64,000 nt of DNA, from positions 9,155,053 to 9,219,052 of the forward strand of contig JACDOX010000008.1 in the NCBI GenBank assembly GCA_014549065.1, in the 5' to 3' direction. The notes beneath the pieces are model-generated. The model did not search any database. It saw nothing but the letters and a program-made list of their open reading frames with translations, and had not been told where the DNA came from. Below, piece by piece: positions 12,871-25,200 of this stretch. The stretch's first letter is position 1. Each line of letters starts with the position of its first letter. Position numbers and translations under genes: made by a program. This DNA is from Cardinalis cardinalis (lineage: Eukaryota; Chordata; Aves; Passeriformes; Cardinalidae).

Positions 12871-13030
12871 AGATGAAATAATAGGAAGCCTCTTCTCAAG
12901 TGCTGCTCAAGGATTCAGCCTTCAAAAGGCTGGCTCCAATATGTTTGCAAAGAGAAAATACACTGCACAAGACCTTTTCAGAGAAAGCAATGTAAAGTTA
13001 AAGCAGTTTGAGAGAGAGAAGAGGTTTTGA
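12871..13030 (+). other. Unassigned coding-like segment (possible terminal exon or pseudo-exon)
   Basis: A strong acceptor (long pyrimidine run ending ttcttttctag at 12870) is followed by about 52 open codons ending in TGA at 13028-13030. The peptide has a protein-like composition (for example AAQGFSLQKAGS, then a basic end KLKQFEREKRF). The reading frame needs two bases from an upstream exon. I do not recognise the protein and it is not part of known MADD. It may be an alternative terminal exon, a processed-gene remnant or chance. Confidence 0.3.
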
Positions 13031-15768
13031 CATATCAACCATCTTAGAGTCAAGATAATTTCTTGGTTCAGGTCCAAATTCCAACATAAAAGAGGAAAAA
13101 ATGAAGTATCTCTTGGTTGTTTGATCTATTTCTGTCCTAATGTGCTTAGTCTCTAAAATCTAGGAGAATGATTGGAAGGATGATAGGAAGTCTCTTAGAA
13201 AGAAACTACTTTACCTCTGTATTGCCTGTAGAGGTGCTGTCTGTGGTTCTGTGATCGCCTGTGTTCAGTCAAGTCTTCCAGANTGCCTTGACTGCTTTCT
13301 CCTACCTTTTCCTTGTGCCTGCACAAGCATTTGTGGGGTCACTTGGTGAACGAAGTAAAAAAACCCCAAACCTTGTAAAAACAAAAGCAGGGAGGGAGAA
13401 GAAGGGAGGGTGTTAGATTTAGTCTGTATCAGTTCCACAGTCTGTTTTGCTCTGTAGCAGCACAAACTCTTCTGCCAGCACAGGGAATGGAATGATACTG
13501 GCCTGAGAGGAAGCTTTTGCCAGATAAAGAGGGGGAGGCAGGACTGGGATGCCTGTTTGTGTTGCCTTATACAGATCATCATCTGTGGTGTCTGATTCCA
13601 AGCAGGAGTAGGAAGACAAGTTCCAACAAATGCTGGTGCAATACTCTTCTGAGTGCTGTCATCAGCCGTTGCTAAATCTCTGAAGAAGCCAGAAATTGAA
13701 TAGAGGAAGGCAAAAAACCTGCACTTGGTTCCAGTTCTTCTTCCTCTTGCTCCAATCCAACAATAAATCGTCTTCCCAAAAAAGCCTTTGTCCTCTTATG
13801 TCTGACTGTAACTGTTGTGTTGTTAAGTATAGTAAATCAGTAAAGGTGGCTCTGGAAGCCCTGGCACATCTGCATCAGTCTGGTCTCCCTGGTACTTGTG
13901 TTTAAATAGAAAGCAGAAATCGGAAAGTGCTCAGATATTTTTTTTTAAAAATGGATGGAAACTTCAGTGTTTGATGTCAGTGGGTTGTAGCTTCAACCAT
14001 TCCAGAGATATTGTAAGCCCTGCGTATATTCCTTGTGCTTGTCTGCTCAGATAGCTTGAAATTTCACGATTTCTAAGACCTTCATAATACATACCTTGCT
14101 AACTTCTTTGCAGAGCTGTGGGACATATGTGTAGGGAATTGCAGTCATAAGACAAATGCAGTGTATTTTCTCCACCTTCACTGAGGGGTTGGGTACTTCT
14201 GTTTTTGAGGAAAAACATCTTTGGTTACCACTAAGTAGCAGAATTTCCTCGAAGTCGTACTTCTAGGTATGCCCCTGTCTGTGACTGAGCAGTTTGTTCT
14301 TTAAAGAGTTCTGGGGAAAGCTGTTTGGAAAGAAAACAGATAAAGTAGTTCTTCAAAAGGGGGACAAAAAGGACCACTTGATATCCCAACTTCATCTTGT
14401 TCCTCTTAAGTTTTTCTGTGCCAAGATANTTGCAGAATATCAAGGATCAAGAGCTTTTCCAGGACAGATTCTATAATGTTTTCAATAATGTCATTAAAAT
14501 GTAGAAACAGAAACTTTGCTTCCTGTGTCTGTATTTTCTCTGTTGTTCAGAGAAGATAATTTACAACAATATTGCTGCTCAGAGAAGATAATTCATACTG
14601 CTGTTACTTAGGACTCCACAGTAACTGTAGTTGAGGATCTACTAAAAACATGCCACAGTTTCACAAAATGTGGGTTTTTTTGTGCGTGAGGCTTTAAGTT
14701 TCTTTCAGTTTANTACTCCTTTAATAGTACCTACTGACTAGTATGATTTTTCTTTTTCATAAATTGCATATGTGCTTTTTTGTTCTTACTGTTGTAATGT
14801 TTTTGTGTTCTTACTGTTGTTTGGAGGGCTAATGAGTAAAATTTCCCTGCTGTGTATGTGATATGTTTACATCCTGCCTTAGGATGTAAACATGAACTGA
14901 AATGGGAACCTTATTCTGAATATGTCCCAGAAAGCAATCAATTAAGTTTTTAATGTAAAATAACTCTTATTAAAAAATCCATTGGAATCTTAGTAAACTT
15001 CTAGAATACTCTGAGCATCTCTGATTTTTTTAGTTTCTGAGACCTTTCAATTTCAGGAAGTTTCTGTTTTCAGGTTGATTTCAAACACTGTAGGGAACAC
15101 TGAAATGTGGAACTGTAGTCCTTTTTAAAACTTTTTTTTTCTCCCTGTTCTTTTGATGAATTCTGTGAACTAGGAATGGTGGGATTGGAAAGAATTATTT
15201 TCTGGATATCTATTAAGCATAATTATTGACAAGTAATAATGCTGCAGTGTAATCTCAGTTTTACCAAGAAGATCTTTCTATCATAAAGTACTCAGAGAAA
15301 TTTGCTGCAGGAGGCATGGGTATCAAGAGTAAGGAGTGAAGTTAAACAAGATAAATGGAACTGAATGAAGTAAGTGAAAAACCCAGTATGCTCTACAAGA
15401 TGCACTTTAGTTATTGTAAACTGCAATTCTGTAGAACTGCAGTTCTGTATCTGCACAGAAAAAGTGTTAGATCACAGTCTTTGGGAATTGTGGAGATCAT
15501 TCCTGCTGACAGCCATTTGCAGGTTTGGGATCGTAGGATGCATTTTATCAAATTGGATTTCTGGTGTTGCCCCTTCTTTAGTTGTTCTGTTTATCCCACA
15601 GCTAAAGTTCAGGTTGTGGTTTTTTTCCTTCAGTCTTGCCAGTTGAAGCTCCCCTCCCAAGCATTCTTGAGATCTTATGGATTTGCCTAAGCAACACACA
15701 AACCATGTAATGAATAGCTCTTAGGCTGTAGTAGGCAGCTTTTTTGGTCTGTGTTCTCCCTTAGAACA

Positions 15769-15832
15769 GAATCATAGCATCATTTACCTTGGAAAAGACC
15801 TCGAAGATGATTGACTCCAACCATTAATTCTT
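15769..15832 (-). mobile_element. CR1 LINE 3' tail (short)
   Basis: The sequence agaatcatagcatcattt...ttggaaaagacctcgaagatgatt...ccaaccatt matches the reverse complement of the avian CR1 end. Only about 60 bp remain, 215 bp upstream of exon 2. Confidence 0.75.
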
Positions 15833-16046
15833 GAGATGCTCTTGTACTTTTTTGTGTGTTTTTCATCTCTCTGCTTTTGTGGGCCTATGGCTGTGTTTTT
15901 ATACTCATGAAGATGGAGATGGTGGATGACCATGACTGCACTGAACATTGAGGCTTTTTGGGAATATAATTAAGGTCATTAAGTTGCTTGTATGTATTGG
16001 ATGTTCCTGGTTGTGCTTTTGACACTCTTGCTTTTCTTGGTTATAG

Positions 16047-16176
16047 ATTGGGCTCGGCAGACAGTTCCAAGCAGATTCTGTTCCCCAAGGCGGCGATCAC
16101 GGCTGATGGGATAGCTGACCACTGCATCAATGAACAGGAATTCCTTGAGATGACATAGGGAGGGGCATCCAGGACA
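16047..16176 (+). promoter_or_regulatory. MADD: 5' UTR part of MADD exon 2, with three short upstream ORFs
   Basis: Acceptor ttcttggttatag ends at 16046. Three minimal upstream ORFs precede the start: 16106-16114 (two codons plus stop), 16130-16153 (seven codons plus stop) and 16150-16158 (two codons plus stop, overlapping the previous stop). The last one is in frame with MADD, so its stop at 16156 closes the frame upstream and supports the start at 16177. Such an array would be expected to dampen or condition translation; that effect is inferred. Confidence 0.8.
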
Positions 16177-16238
16177 ATGGTGCAGAAAAAGAAAATCTGC
16201 TCTCGGCTACTTGACTATCTTGTGATCATTGGAGCCAG
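16177..16238 (+). CDS. MADD: MADD exon 2, coding part (residues 1-21)
   Basis: The start ATG sits in a strong context (A at -3, G at +4). It opens the conserved MADD N-terminus [12 protein letters not shown], followed by the first strand of the uDENN domain (DYLVIIGA). The donor is ag|gtaatg and the exon ends after two bases of the Arg21 codon. The nearest upstream in-frame stop is at 16156. This N-terminus is nearly invariant in vertebrates, so the start is secure. Confidence 0.95.
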
Positions 16239-19200
16239 GTAATGTGAAACAGTCTCAGCAGAGTTTTTGTGTGGACAGTAGAGTGGGGATAAACAGCCTT
16301 GCATCCACTGATGAAGCCTTCCTGATGCTCAGGAAGTGCTGTCTGAGATGTGTGCAGAATACTCCCCTAAGGGGAACACCTACTTGAGCCAGGGCACTTC
16401 TTGAAAGATAGTAGTGTAGTCAGAGTTTTGTAACTTGTGGTCTTTAGGCTTCTTTTCAAGGATCTGCAGAGGCTGACTAATTTAACTATTACTCTCTGGT
16501 AGTCTCTGTGTCTGAACTTTGCTTCTACTGGCATCAGGACAGAGGGATTCACAAATTGAAAACACTGAAAGCTAAATACAAGTAATGTACAAGTTTTCTA
16601 CTGCTTTTATTACTAGTAATGTGCTAGTAGTAGAATAGTACCACTTTCCTAGCTTTGGAAATGTAGTCTATAAACTCAGTTTTAAAAAAAATCTGAAACT
16701 TGCTTTACTTGACCGTTTCTCCCTCTAATATTTATTTATCCTCACAGGAATTACACGAATGCTTTCTGGTTTTAAAGTCTTATTAACAGATAAAATGTTA
16801 TGCATATTTACTTAAAGCACATATGAAATTCAGGGTCGATGTGTTCTGTTTGTCAAACATAGAGGTATTCAATAAATGTTATTTTTTCCTTATTCAAAGT
16901 TTATGCAGCAGCTTTCTGCAAATTCTATGTGTTGGGTGTATCCCAAAGTCTATTTTGCTTTCATTTCTAAATATCAGTGGTTCATGTGCATCAGCCTGTT
17001 GCTGTACCTCTTGCTTTCTTTTCAGAATACTTTGAATGCAATATTTAAATAGGCTGAGTGGAGAAAATTACGTAATCCTGACTAATAGTTATTTTATTAT
17101 TGTGTTTTACGGACCGAATACTATAATACTTGAATACTTCTTGCTGTCTGTAGAAAAACAATCAAATTTTCTATGTGTGTGTCACCAGCTAGGAAGAGGA
17201 GGGAGAAATGTTAGCTGCCTCCTCCAGTGAAACTTACAGTGTCTGGTGTTCTCACTTAGAAATATGCTACTATCGCTTCTGGGCTCCTACAGTTCTCTTG
17301 CTTTTTGCCAGCCCGTGCTGGTTAGGCTGCTACTGCTGTCTTGTTTGGCACTTTGGCAGATGCCTGTGATGAAAGATGGAGCTGACTGAAAGGCCACATG
17401 ANGCTCCATGTGGCCTTTACTGTTACATCTTGTTATCCACTGTGCACAAACAGCAATACTTCTTGGAATGTTGGGTTCAAACTTTCTCAATGTCTGAGAA
17501 AACTCTGTCCTTGTAGCTAATATTACAGCAAAGGCACGAAGTAGTGATACATGCACTCATACTTTGTTGATGTCATTTTTTGGACCATGTGCTGCCAAAT
17601 AGACTTTCTAAATGGTAGCAGCATTATTTGACATTTCTTTTTCAGCAGATGATGCATTAGTTGTGTCCATTAACATATAAAAACATTTTAGTGTTTCTCT
17701 TTTTTTCATACAGTATTTCAGTATCTAACTTTACAGGCAATATAAATCTTGTTACCAATTTTCTTATGAAAGCATATTTATTTGTTTTAAATAAAATATT
17801 AGTTTGGAAGAATTAGTCAGCAGAGGTATTTACACCAGTGATTTTCTTTTGTAAATTGTGAGCATTCTATTACTACTTGCTTGAATTTTTTCACATCTCT
17901 TATATGAGAAAAGCAAGTGTCATTTGTATTTTGAAATAGGCAAAAGCCTAATATCTTGAAAGAATCTAGTGGAAAATTAGGAAACAACAGTTTTGCCTTT
18001 CTGTCTTCATGTTTCTGTGGTGATTTATAGTCCAAAGATTAGTGAGTCACAGTGGTAAATAGCTGTGCATATTACCATGCAGTTTTTATATAAATTACAC
18101 TTTAAATCCCCATTTGAAAATCAAACACATATGTTTGTGTGGCTGCTAGAACTTTTTCATGAAAGTGGTTTTAGGGTGAGGTCCATATCCCTCCACTGTT
18201 CATCTGAGTTCTTTCCTTGTAAATTCTTGCTTTCCCAGTTAGGAATTGATACTGGATTTCTCATTCAATTTTTCATCTTGTTCATAAATGGCTGAAATCT
18301 AGGAACTTTTCTCTGACTGTGTATTTGGGAAGGGACAATGTGTTTCCTATTGAAATGTTGCCCAGAGACCTGTGCAATTAAAGTAATTTTGAATATCAAA
18401 GTCAGAGCAACATGACAATACAGTGTTCTCCTGGTAACAACATATTCCTGGAAGGCCTTTTTCTAATCAGATTTGAACAGGCTCCTTGCTAATGACTGTA
18501 TAGACTTAAACTTCTTTACTGAACCTTTCTGCCATGTGCTAGTGAGTGAGCTTTGCAGCTAGTGACTGAGAAGCTGCACTTTCCATGGACAGTAGGGAAG
18601 AGAGGGAACAAAGATGAAACTGAGTCCACAGGCTCCTGGCACATTAGTAGGAAGTTCCCAAAAATATTTATTCTTGGTCAGCTATGTATGTGGTTTTTTT
18701 GTTTGCGTCTTTTGTAGGCACCCAAGCAGCGACAGCGTTGCTCAGACTCCTGAGCTGCTGCGGCGTTACCCTCTGGAGGACCACGCAGACTTTCCCCTCC
18801 CGCCCGACGTCGTGTTCTTCTGCCAGCCTGAAGGATGCCTGAGCGTGCGGCAGAAGCGCATGAGCTTCCGCGATGACACTTCCTTCGTGTTCACCCTCAC
18901 GGACAAGGACACGGGGGTCACCCGCTATGGAATCTGCGTCAACTTCTACCGCTCCTTCCAGAAGCGAGTACCCAAGGAGAAGGGAGAGGGCACGGGGGGA
19001 CATCGAGCTCGAGAGGGACAGAAGATCCCTAAATCTGGGGATGCTTCAGCACCCCAGGAGGAAGCGGGCACCGAGAGTTCAGAGAGCGGGTCTTCGCTGC
19101 AGGCCCCCAGTGCGGAGTCTACCCCTGACGTGAATCGATCCCTGCGCAGCAAGCGCCTGGCCAAAGGCAGCCATCGCTCTCGAAACAGCACTCTGACTTC

Positions 19201-22200
19201 TCTGTGCATCCTTAGCCATTATCCCTTNTTTTCCACCTTCCGTGAGTGTCTGTACACCCTCAAGAGACTTGTGGACTGCTGTAGTGAGAGACTGTTGGGC
19301 AAGAAGTTGGGGATTCCGCGTGGAGTGCAGAGGTATGTTGAGAGGGAAGCNCTTTTTCCTCCTACTGTTTGTGTTCAGTGCTGCAGTTTATTTGCACAGT
19401 AAATTGTGGCTGCAGATGTGGTTGCAGAAGCAGCCAAACACCNAGGGTTGGCCTTTTTCACTGTTTTAACCCAGGTTCACAGTAGGAAAAGCAAATTTTT
19501 GTAACAATTTCCTTAAAACTTCTCTCTCTGATTNTGTAATCTGGTATGATTTTAATTTTTGATGCACCTAAGGAGGCACTACCCTTCTGAGGACTGAAGC
19601 TGAGTGCTTATGCTGCTACTGTTGCTTTGGCATTTAAGCTCTGTGGCAGTGTATGTCAGGACTGATTCTCTGGGAAATAAGAAGCAGCCAAGAAATAACA
19701 GAGAGAATTTCTTCTTGGGGCAGGAGGGAAATTATGAAAATGTGCTTTGCAAGCTTATGAAACAGTCTGAACTCCAGCGTGGGAGAGAAAAGACTAGAGA
19801 AGCAGGATCAGCTGAAATAGGTCAAAGTACAATATTTGAAGGAGAGTGGGAGGAGAGGTAGAAAACAAAGTAGTTGTCTAGGAAACATGGGCATGGTTGG
19901 TAACAGCAAATTGACAGGAACTTGGTGTATATTTAATGTAATGTAGGAATCATAACGTATCTGCTGTTGTTGTGTTGAGTATGTNACAGAAGCTGTTGCA
20001 CTGAAGGGTATGGAAGGGACAACGTCTTTATGTATTTCAGCCAAAGATGTGTATCTGTGCTACTGTGCCTGACTCCTTCATTCTGGGATGGTGTTTTCCT
20101 TTCCAATGTGGTAACTGAATAGAAAAAGTATGAAATTAATCTCTGGAGAAGCAAGGGATAATCTCAACAGTTTGAGGGACAGGACTGTGAGATAGCACAT
20201 AATGTGAGTTAAGTAGTTTGATACACTCCAAATTAAACTTGTCAAAAGCAAAAAATGACAGGATTATAATTATAATTTTTATCTTTATAAGCTCTTTACA
20301 TTTTGCATGAAATGGAAAATGTGTCCCATTTATAGAGCAGTGGCCTACTTCTTGGGCTACTGCCCTGGAATAGTTCTAGGAGACTGTTCTGGGCTAGTAT
20401 GACTGCATTAGCAGATTTATCGCTTGAATCCACTGATGGAGAATAAATTATTTCGTCAGAGCAAAACTTCTCCCCCCAGTGGAAGTATGTGCTAAGGAAT
20501 GTTCTTCTGTCACTTGGTTTAGCCTGATAATTATTGAGGAAAAAACCCCACTGAATTTCATGATTTTCCTCGATTTGGTGTTTGAATGACATGCGGTATT
20601 TGAAAAATTTGCTCTTATTTGGCATAATTTTTAAAGAGGGTAATTAAGTGATAGATGAGGATAGCAAGAGACAGAATATTGAGCATACATCTCTGGGAAA
20701 AGTAAAGCAGCAGGTTTGAATTACCGTGTGGTTTTCTAGTGGTGACCTGGAAAAGTAGAATAGTTTTGAAGTAGTGGCAGAATAAAGGTGAAGCTGAACC
20801 CTTACAGCTGGCAAAAGTGGAGCACACCTCTTAGCAGCCTAATGTCTCATGCATGACAAGTAGCTGAAGGAAGAGTGGAGGATGAGAAGCATCACAGTTC
20901 CTGAGAGGTGTATCATGTACTCAGTGTAATATCAAATTGCCCTTATTTTGACTCATCCAGATTTCTCTAATTATTCTATCTTTGTGAAGCCTCCAGTGTT
21001 ATAATCTCTTTTCCTTTTAGTTATTTTTTTTAAAGTTGTGAACTGTAAGATAGAATCTCCAATTTGAACCAGTAACTTTCTAGGGGTTCTGTTCCAGTAA
21101 CTCAAGATATTTNTCAGGCTGCAGTTGTTTGTAGAATGAATACAGAAAGTTTGCAGCCTTCACTGTGCTACAGGGTAAAGGGCTGAAGTGGACAAGACTC
21201 TGTGCTTCCCTTGTCACACCCAGGTTTGAGTTGTGAAGCGCTGAAGGCCATGAGCAATGCTGTGCATGCTTTTTGGCCAGCCTGCCTGTGAGCTGCAGGT
21301 TTGCAGATTGCCAGCTTAGGGTGTGGAGAACTTGCTACTTGTTTTGCTAAGGTACCTAAGTGTTTTCTACGCAGCTTTCGGAGATTTAGCTGAAATAGAT
21401 CCATTTTTCCCATGGGTTATTCAGCTCTTAAGAAAGATACATTGCAATTTAGGACAGAACGATGAAGGGTATTTTATCACGCTAAAACATCTGGGAGATC
21501 TTGGATGTGGCATATTTTTGTTATCTCACGTTTAATTCCTATTCTTGCAAAGGTTTGTAGACTGCTAGAAGCAGAGTCCTGCAGTCAGTGTGCTACAGTT
21601 CTGGTTGAGATAGGAGAGTATCCTGTGTGCCCTCTGAATTTCAAGCATGNGGGTGATCAGAGTTCTTCAGAGATCTGGACCTGACTGAATCCTTTAAACG
21701 TGTGAATGAAGTCTGAAGTGACATCCTTGTGTTGATTCCTGCCACAGAAAGATTTATTCCTCCTCACATTGTGGGTTGTGTCAGTATGAATGCCCATCTT
21801 CCATTCCTTTGTGTGATCAAAGGTTTGTTAGTTACCTCTTTTAATCCTTATGGATCTCCCCTTTCTCTGGAAGAATCTTGCAGAATGGCTGTCAAGTGAA
21901 GTTCTTGGAGTGTTAACCTTGGCGTTCTCCCTGTCCAGGGACACAATGTGGCGGATTTTCACAGGCTCCCTGCTGGTGGAAGAGAAGTCCAGCGCCTTGC
22001 TTCACGACCTGCGGGAGATTGAGGCGTGGATATACCGGCTGCTGCGCTCCCCCATGCCCGTTGCTGGGCAGAAGCGGGTGGACGTAGAAGTCTTGCCACA
22101 CGAGCTGCAGCCAGCTTTGACCTTTGCTCTTCCTGATCCATCCCGCTTCACTTTGGTGGATTTTCCATTACATCTGCCTTTGGAATTATTGGGAGTGGAT

Positions 22201-25200
22201 GCCTGCCTGCAGGTGCTGACCTGCATCCTTCTGGAGCACAAGGTAAGAAGGGAAGATCATTGATCTTTGATAATTATGTAGGAAGTTCAGCCCTCTTCAA
22301 AACCAGGGTAGGCTGGATATGTAGAACAGCTGTCTCTCTGCACTGCCTGGAATTAATTTTGTCTGTGGAGGATGAGGGGAATAAACAGCTCCTTCTGAGG
22401 TTCCTGTTTTGAAAAGTTCTGTTCCCACTCAAAAAAAACACCCAAAGCTTGTTTTCAGACAGATTAGTGGAGGGTTACCCAGTTCACAACCATTGAATTT
22501 CAGTCTGCGGAGATCACAAAATCTGTGGTCTTTNTATACACCTGAGGGGAGTATTAGGGGTGAATGGTTGCTGCAGTGCTAATGGGAGTTTCTTTGGTTG
22601 CAGGTTGTATTGCAGTCCCGAGATTATAATGCACTTTCAATGTCTGTGATGGCCTTTGTGGCCATGATCTACCCACTGGAGTACATGTTCCCAGTGATCC
22701 CTCTGCTTCCCACCTGCATGGCCTCTGCAGAACAGGTACATATTTTTCCTTTATTGGTCTTTCACAAAAGATGTTTTTGTGATGTCTAAAATTCATATAG
22801 TCGTAGTCCTTTTTTCATTCACCATCTTTTTAGAGATTGTATCAAAGTCTACCTTGCAAAGAACATTGCTTGAGTGTGACTATTTAAATCATAGGTAACA
22901 CCATTTATGTAGGATATCTTCAGAGCGCACTCAGTGAATAGAATGATTCAAAGCAGTAATTCACAAACAATGAACTGAACAACCATACATCGACAATATT
23001 ATTATGATATTTACCCCCTTCCCCCTCTAAACTGAGTATTAAAATTTGTTGAGGAGGATCCAGAGTAATATTTAAGGATGCTTGAGGGCTCTTTAATTCA
23101 GAGTTCAGAAACTATTGCCTGCAATCTCCGAAATATGAAGTGTTGTTTAGCTTCAGCTGGGAGCCTGGGTTTTTCCAATAGTCAGTTCTTTGCAGGAGCT
23201 CATTATTCTGCTTGGAAAGATAGAATTCAAACCATCTTACTACTTGAGTGCTATCCTGCAATTTATGCTGTAGATTTATTCTTGTGCCACTCTTTGGAGG
23301 GGACCAACAATTCTAGATTAAAAGACTAAACTAGCCTCCCAAGCCACTGGTCTCGAGCTTCTATGTGCCTAGTTGGTTTAAACCTCTTTCCTCTCTTTAT
23401 TGCCTTGTCAGAAGCAGCCTGAATTTGCCCATAAATTTTCCACATACATCTGAAAAAAATGTGTCCATCTTGTACTTCTTAGAAATGTTATTATTTTGAA
23501 ACCAAACTACCACTACGAGCACAAGGGTAAAGTCCTTGTATGTGCCTGTTTACAATGGCACAGATTCAGTTTGAGCTGAGGATGTATTCTTCCATGACTT
23601 CCTGCTTTTCAACTTAGGCTCTTACTCTGAACATTTTTGATTTTGGACCATGATAGACNCAGCAAGCTGTTTGCGAAGAGCTGGGTAGCCATATAAATTA
23701 TGTCCTGGGTGGCAGTGGGACGTGAAACATGGGAGATGGAAATGTATTTTCTTCTATATGAAAATTGAGGCTTTATGAATTGGAGCTTTTGTTATTTTTT
23801 TTCTTTCTTTTTTTTTTCATGCTTCCATTGTATGGTATTAATTACTTATTTCTCAATGCATTTGGTGTTGTCTACTCTGCTATAAACATACTGTAGTCAA
23901 TAAATAAATATTTGGGAAGAACATGGTGATATCACATGCATATCTTGTCCTTAGTAAAGTCTGTTTTTCTCTCAGTTGCTTCTAGCCCCTACACCTTATA
24001 TCATCGGTGTTCCAGCAAGTTTCTTCCTTTACAAACTGGATTTTAAAATGCCTGATGATGTATGGCTTATTGACCTGGATACCAACAGGGTAAGTGCACC
24101 CGTAAGAAGTTATGGCTTTGTTTTCAGGAGCTGTGTACTGTCACANTGTACCTACTGAGAATTCAGTAATGCTTGACCTCAGTCTGCCTTTGCCACTCCC
24201 ATCTTAAACTTTAGGATTCCATTCCTTGCTATGTCTCAAGGTTCCTGTGTCTTTTGCATTAGGCATCCTTTTTCAGTTAATTGACCTGGCTATATCATTA
24301 GTAGGTGAATCCTCAAGCAAATGATAGAACTTTCTTCTTGACTAATTGTCAGACTGGCTTATAGCCCTTCTTAAGAAACCCAGTCTGTTAAGAACCTTCC
24401 CACAGGTTGTCATGGTTCAAGTGGGGCTATGTATCTCACTTTCTACAAGGGTATGAGCAAGGCTAATTCAAGGAAAATGTGAATAACATCATCGACTTGA
24501 TGGAAAGTGTGGGTTGATTCAAATTTCTTGTTTTTGTGGTAAATGATAAAGTAACTCCATTGTTTATTATATTGTAAACAATAACAACCTTAAAGAAGTG
24601 AAGAGCAGGTGTCTGTCTGAGACTGTGAAGTTTTTTGTTTCTTATTTTACTTTTGTGTCTTTTATTCCTCGGTGTCTGGAGTACTGGAGATTCTGGGGAT
24701 TCTGTTTTGGAAATGACTACAGCTGGGGAATTTTTAGTCTGTTGTTGTGCTTAATTCCAGGTAATTGTTCCCACAAATGCAGAATCTTTGCCAGCACTGC
24801 CAGAACCAGAAGCTTCAGAGCTGAAAAAGCATCTGAAACAGGTAATATGCACTTTGGGGAAAGGACTCAGATGCAGCAGAATGTAGCATATTTAGTGTTG
24901 CCCAGTCTTCTGCTGGAGTGGATAAGAATGCAAGTCAGTGAATGTAAAGCTGAAATATCCTGGTACACAACAGGTGGTTTCTTATTTGTTGTTTGAGGCC
25001 AACTTGTTTCCAGTCGATGCAGAAAGTTCCAGATTCCTCCTTTATGTTTGCCATGTGGGCTTTAAACTCTGACTTGATCCATCGAGCTATGATCATCTTT
25101 GTTTCCCCTCCATTCACAGATCTGTGTGTGAAGTGTCAGTCTCTCCTCTCAGGTCCTGCTAAGCCATTAATCAGCTTGGGTCATCCTGGCTGATCGTGTC

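Larger units (their letters stand above)
3022..16046 (+). other. MADD: Probable intron 1 of MADD
   Basis: About 13 kb without any MADD coding exon. It holds a CR1 tail (4539-4660), a second CR1 tail (15769-15832), a solo LTR (11564-12123), a 24-T tract (10192-10215), an A-run near 4389-4404, and a GC-richer patch with TATA-like and X-box-like sequence (9321-9562). It also has one unassigned coding-like segment (12871-13030). The left border depends on the unresolved exon 1 donor. Confidence 0.55.

Noticed and set aside
21374..21535. Open segment after a possible acceptor in intron 3
   Set aside because: No convincing donor, not in known MADD, and the exon 3 to exon 4 junction already joins perfectly.
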